Source: Parcubacteria group bacterium ADurb.Bin247
GTDB lineage: Bacteria > Patescibacteriota > Minisyncoccia > Minisyncoccales > CSSED10-335
Direction: 5' to 3'
Assembly (NCBI GenBank): GCA_002069755.1
Contig: MWBX01000012.1
Location: 1 to 32,384 of the forward strand
Length of the DNA: 32,384 bases
The position numbers were made by a program, and so were the translations under genes. Shown here piece after piece: positions 30,901 to 32,384 of this stretch. Numbering within the stretch: the first letter of the stretch is position 1; each line of letters starts with the position of its first letter. The notes under the pieces were generated by a model. The model did not search any database. It saw nothing but the letters and a program-made list of their open reading frames with translations, and was not told the DNA's origin.

Positions 30901-31467
30901 GGGCAATTGACTAATTTCAGAGTTAATAAAATTGATGGTTTCTTGTTTAAGATGTTTACGAATAACCTTAAACTTATCATAGACATCTCTTCCAGCAATT
31001 CCACCGCCTTGCTCAAAACGATCAATAAGAGCTATTAGTTTATGAGCAAACATAGTCTCAATTGTTTGGCAAATTGCAGTTCTATTTATTGGCAAAAGAT
31101 ATTGAGGAGAATATTTGTTAGAAAGAAATACCTTATCTAATATCTCAACTTTAATTGTGTTTCTTTCATCTTTTAGAGCTGGGCATTTTAAGAAGAATTG
31201 CAAAGCCCTGCTACTCTCATCTTTAATTTCTAAGTTAAGCTTTTTAAAAATCAAGTGAAATTGCTCTCTAATCTCTTTCTTGTCTGCACCATCTTTTAGA
31301 TCAAAATCTAAGTCCACTGAAAATCTATCTAAAAAGCCCAACATTCGTGCACATGTTCCTCCTTTAAAAAAAACATTTAGCGCTAGGTTCTTGTCATCTA
31401 GTATCTCTATAAGCAAACGGTACATTTGCGCTTCATGCCTAGCTTGTTCTCTTTTTTTATTATACAT
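30898..31467 (-). CDS. AbiEii-like nucleotidyltransferase, copy 2 (short)
   Basis: 189 aa. FKGGTCARMLGFLDRFSVDLDFDL (from about residue 34) carries the GG and the D-x-D pair of the nucleotidyltransferase fold, and GRDVYDKFKVIRKHL matches the third motif. It is shorter than copy 1 (277 aa) and diverged, so it is not a recent duplicate. The preceding gene is an AbiEi-like winged-helix protein overlapping by 8 nt. It probably acts as the toxin of a second AbiE-type pair. Confidence 0.8.
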   Translation of the reverse strand: MYNKKREQARHEAQMYRLLIEILDDKNLALNVFFKGGTCARMLGFLDRFSVDLDFDLKDGADKKEIREQFHLIFKKLNLEIKDESSRALQFFLKCPALKDERNTIKVEILDKVFLSNKYSPQYLLPINRTAICQTIETMFAHKLIALIDRFEQGGGIAGRDVYDKFKVIRKHLKQETINFINSEISQLP

Positions 31468-31999
31468 ATCCTATTTTCTTTTTAATTTTATCTACTTCCG
31501 ACCAATTAATCTTTTTGTTGCAATCAAAATGGTATTTTGGATTAAAGTAAGTTATGTCGGCTATAGCTCTTTCAACTGAAGCAACAGGAATTCCATTCTT
31601 AATAGCAATACCTATATCGTTATACAAAAAATCATCTTTCATTTGACGTACTAGAAAGCTATATCCAGCAATATCAAATCTTCTAGAGACACTAGATACT
31701 AGTGTAGTGTATTTAATATCTTGAAATATTAATCCCTCGCTAACTAATATGCTTTCAGTACTAACATATCCATATCTATGAATAGCTAAAAGTCCTAGAT
31801 AAAAAGGATTAATATCTTTTAGTGGAATGGTAGAATAAAAGCCCTTATGAATCTTATTCAAAAGGCCCTTTTGAACATATCTTTTAATTGTAGTATAGAG
31901 AGTGTTTTGATTATTAATGCTCCAGATAACGGCCAAATCTTGAGTGTGGTAAACACCTTTTCCATCTTGGAGAAGCTTTTGAATTTTTGATTTATCCAT
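31460..31999 (-). CDS. AbiEi-like antitoxin, copy 2
   Basis: 179 aa. N-terminal winged helix (VYHTQDLAVIWSINNQNTLYTTIKRYVQKGLLNKIHKGFYST) followed by a domain with IHRYGYVSTESILVSEGLI and GIPVASVERAIADITYFNP, as in AbiEi-type antitoxins. A 12-bp-arm palindrome covers its promoter and TATAAC ends 6 nt before the ATG. It may repress itself and, since the triple half-site lies at the end of its operon, perhaps polX; the half-site sequences differ, so this is speculative. Confidence 0.75.
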   Translation of the reverse strand: MDKSKIQKLLQDGKGVYHTQDLAVIWSINNQNTLYTTIKRYVQKGLLNKIHKGFYSTIPLKDINPFYLGLLAIHRYGYVSTESILVSEGLIFQDIKYTTLVSSVSRRFDIAGYSFLVRQMKDDFLYNDIGIAIKNGIPVASVERAIADITYFNPKYHFDCNKKINWSEVDKIKKKIGYV

Positions 32000-32005
32000 A
32001 TTCTT

Positions 32006-32039
32006 GTTATATTATCCTGTACACTTTTGTACAGGATAA
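32006..32039 (-). promoter_or_regulatory. AbiE-2 promoter and palindromic operator
   Basis: The palindrome TTATCCTGTACA-CTTT-TGTACAGGATAA (32012-32039) has perfect 12-bp arms. It abuts the -10-like TATAAC (minus strand 32011..32006, 5/6), which ends exactly 6 nt before ATG 31999. The palindrome fills the region where the -35 and spacer would be, so repressor binding would exclude RNA polymerase. The predicted mRNA is leaderless. Confidence 0.65.
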
Positions 32040-32051
32040 CACAACACGAAA

Positions 32052-32384
32052 CTATTGTAAATATACTTGTTCAGTTTTGGAAAGCATTTTATCAAGTGTA
32101 AAACTTTCTTCTATTCTCTTTCTGGCATTGTTTCCTTTTTCTAATCTAATGGCTTTGCTATCAATCAATTCTTTTAAAGCTCTTTTCAACCCCTCTTTGT
32201 CTCCCCTTTTAATTAAATATCCAACACTATTGTCTACAATCTCAGAGACTCCGCCAACATCAGATGCAATAACAGGTAAGCCAAAGCTCATTGCTTCTAA
32301 AATAGTAATCGGAAAGCCCTCGTAGTTAGAAGTTAATACAAATATGTCGGCATTCTTTAATTTGTTTAGTGTTTCTGCTCTGGT
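32052..32384 (-). CDS. Glycosyltransferase, GT4 family (C-terminal part)
   Basis: 111 codons visible; the 5' part lies beyond the window. The frame is open from the edge (TRAETLNKLKNADIFVLTS). The GT4 donor-binding signature is NYEGFPITILEAMSFGLPV followed by IASDVGGVSEIV, with the E-x7-E type pair. The C-terminal helix region ends MLSKTEQVYLQ. It uses nucleotide sugars to build surface glycans, in line with the envelope genes at 23-28 kb. The AbiE-2 operator begins 12 bp after its stop. Confidence 0.9.
   Translation of the reverse strand, partial: TRAETLNKLKNADIFVLTSNYEGFPITILEAMSFGLPVIASDVGGVSEIVDNSVGYLIKRGDKEGLKRALKELIDSKAIRLEKGNNARKRIEESFTLDKMLSKTEQVYLQ

Noticed and set aside
1-32384. 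CRISPR arrays or long tandem repeats
   Set aside because: No regularly spaced repeats were seen anywhere; repeats are limited to IS30 ends, operator palindromes and leader hairpins.

Overview
The window is AT-rich, and nearly every gene lies on the minus strand with very tight packing: ATGA or TAATG overlaps, tRNAs wedged between ORFs, and three tRNAs without encoded CCA. Compact proteins, a SecD with unusual insertions, a TraG/VirD4-like ATPase beside a Trp-rich membrane partner, a sigma-4/HARE-HTH protein and AbiE-type toxin-antitoxin pairs together suggest a Patescibacteria (Candidate Phyla Radiation) genome, probably Parcubacteria-like. That placement is inference from gene content. RF2 with a UGA-dependent autoregulatory frameshift shows that UGA is a normal stop here, so this is not the UGA=Gly code of SR1/Gracilibacteria.

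Layout, left to right (most genes read right to left). 1-580: a partial gene, a possible broken zinc-ribbon ORF, a small unknown ORF and tRNA-Gln. 580-7232: division and translation block ftsX, ftsE, prfB (programmed +1 frameshift), tRNA-Thr, tRNA-Gly, divIC/ftsB-like, lepA, murJ. 7246-7603: RNase P RNA with its own promoter. 7654-8725: an IS30-family element, the only convincing plus-strand gene. 8727-15250: rnhA, a DHH/RecJ-like phosphoesterase, pgk, TraG-like ATPase, membrane partner and sigma-4/HARE protein. 15253-17783: secF and secD. 17835-18188: a hairpin-dense leader ahead of a 37-aa membrane microprotein. 18404-20899: secA. 21000-23072: speE, speD, a possible ATT-start microprotein, hpf and a lysine-rich 32-aa peptide. 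23197-27615: envelope block of murB, a TylF-like methyltransferase split by a -1 shift at an A-AAA-AAG heptamer, an O-antigen-ligase-like protein with TPRs, and a YdcF/SanA-like protein. 27666-31999: two AbiEi/AbiEii-like modules on either side of polX, with palindromic operator-like sites at each control point. 32052-end: the C-terminal part of a GT4 glycosyltransferase.

How the genes fit together: SecA, SecD and SecF drive export. FtsEX, the DivIC-like protein, MurJ and MurB serve division and wall synthesis, and the ligase, methyltransferase and glycosyltransferase modify surface glycans. RNase P, RF2, EF4, HPF and the tRNAs serve translation. SpeD and SpeE complete the aminopropyl-transfer branch of polyamine synthesis.

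Most striking points: (i) SecD carries a parvulin PPIase domain in what looks like circularly permuted order, plus an EF-hand-like loop; (ii) six perfect hairpins upstream of an SD-led membrane microprotein between secA and secD, with a strong plus-strand terminator facing it; (iii) two different translational frameshift sites; (iv) polX between two toxin-antitoxin modules, with three copies of one half-site at its promoter; (v) several genes whose -10 box ends exactly 6 nt before the ATG, implying leaderless mRNAs.
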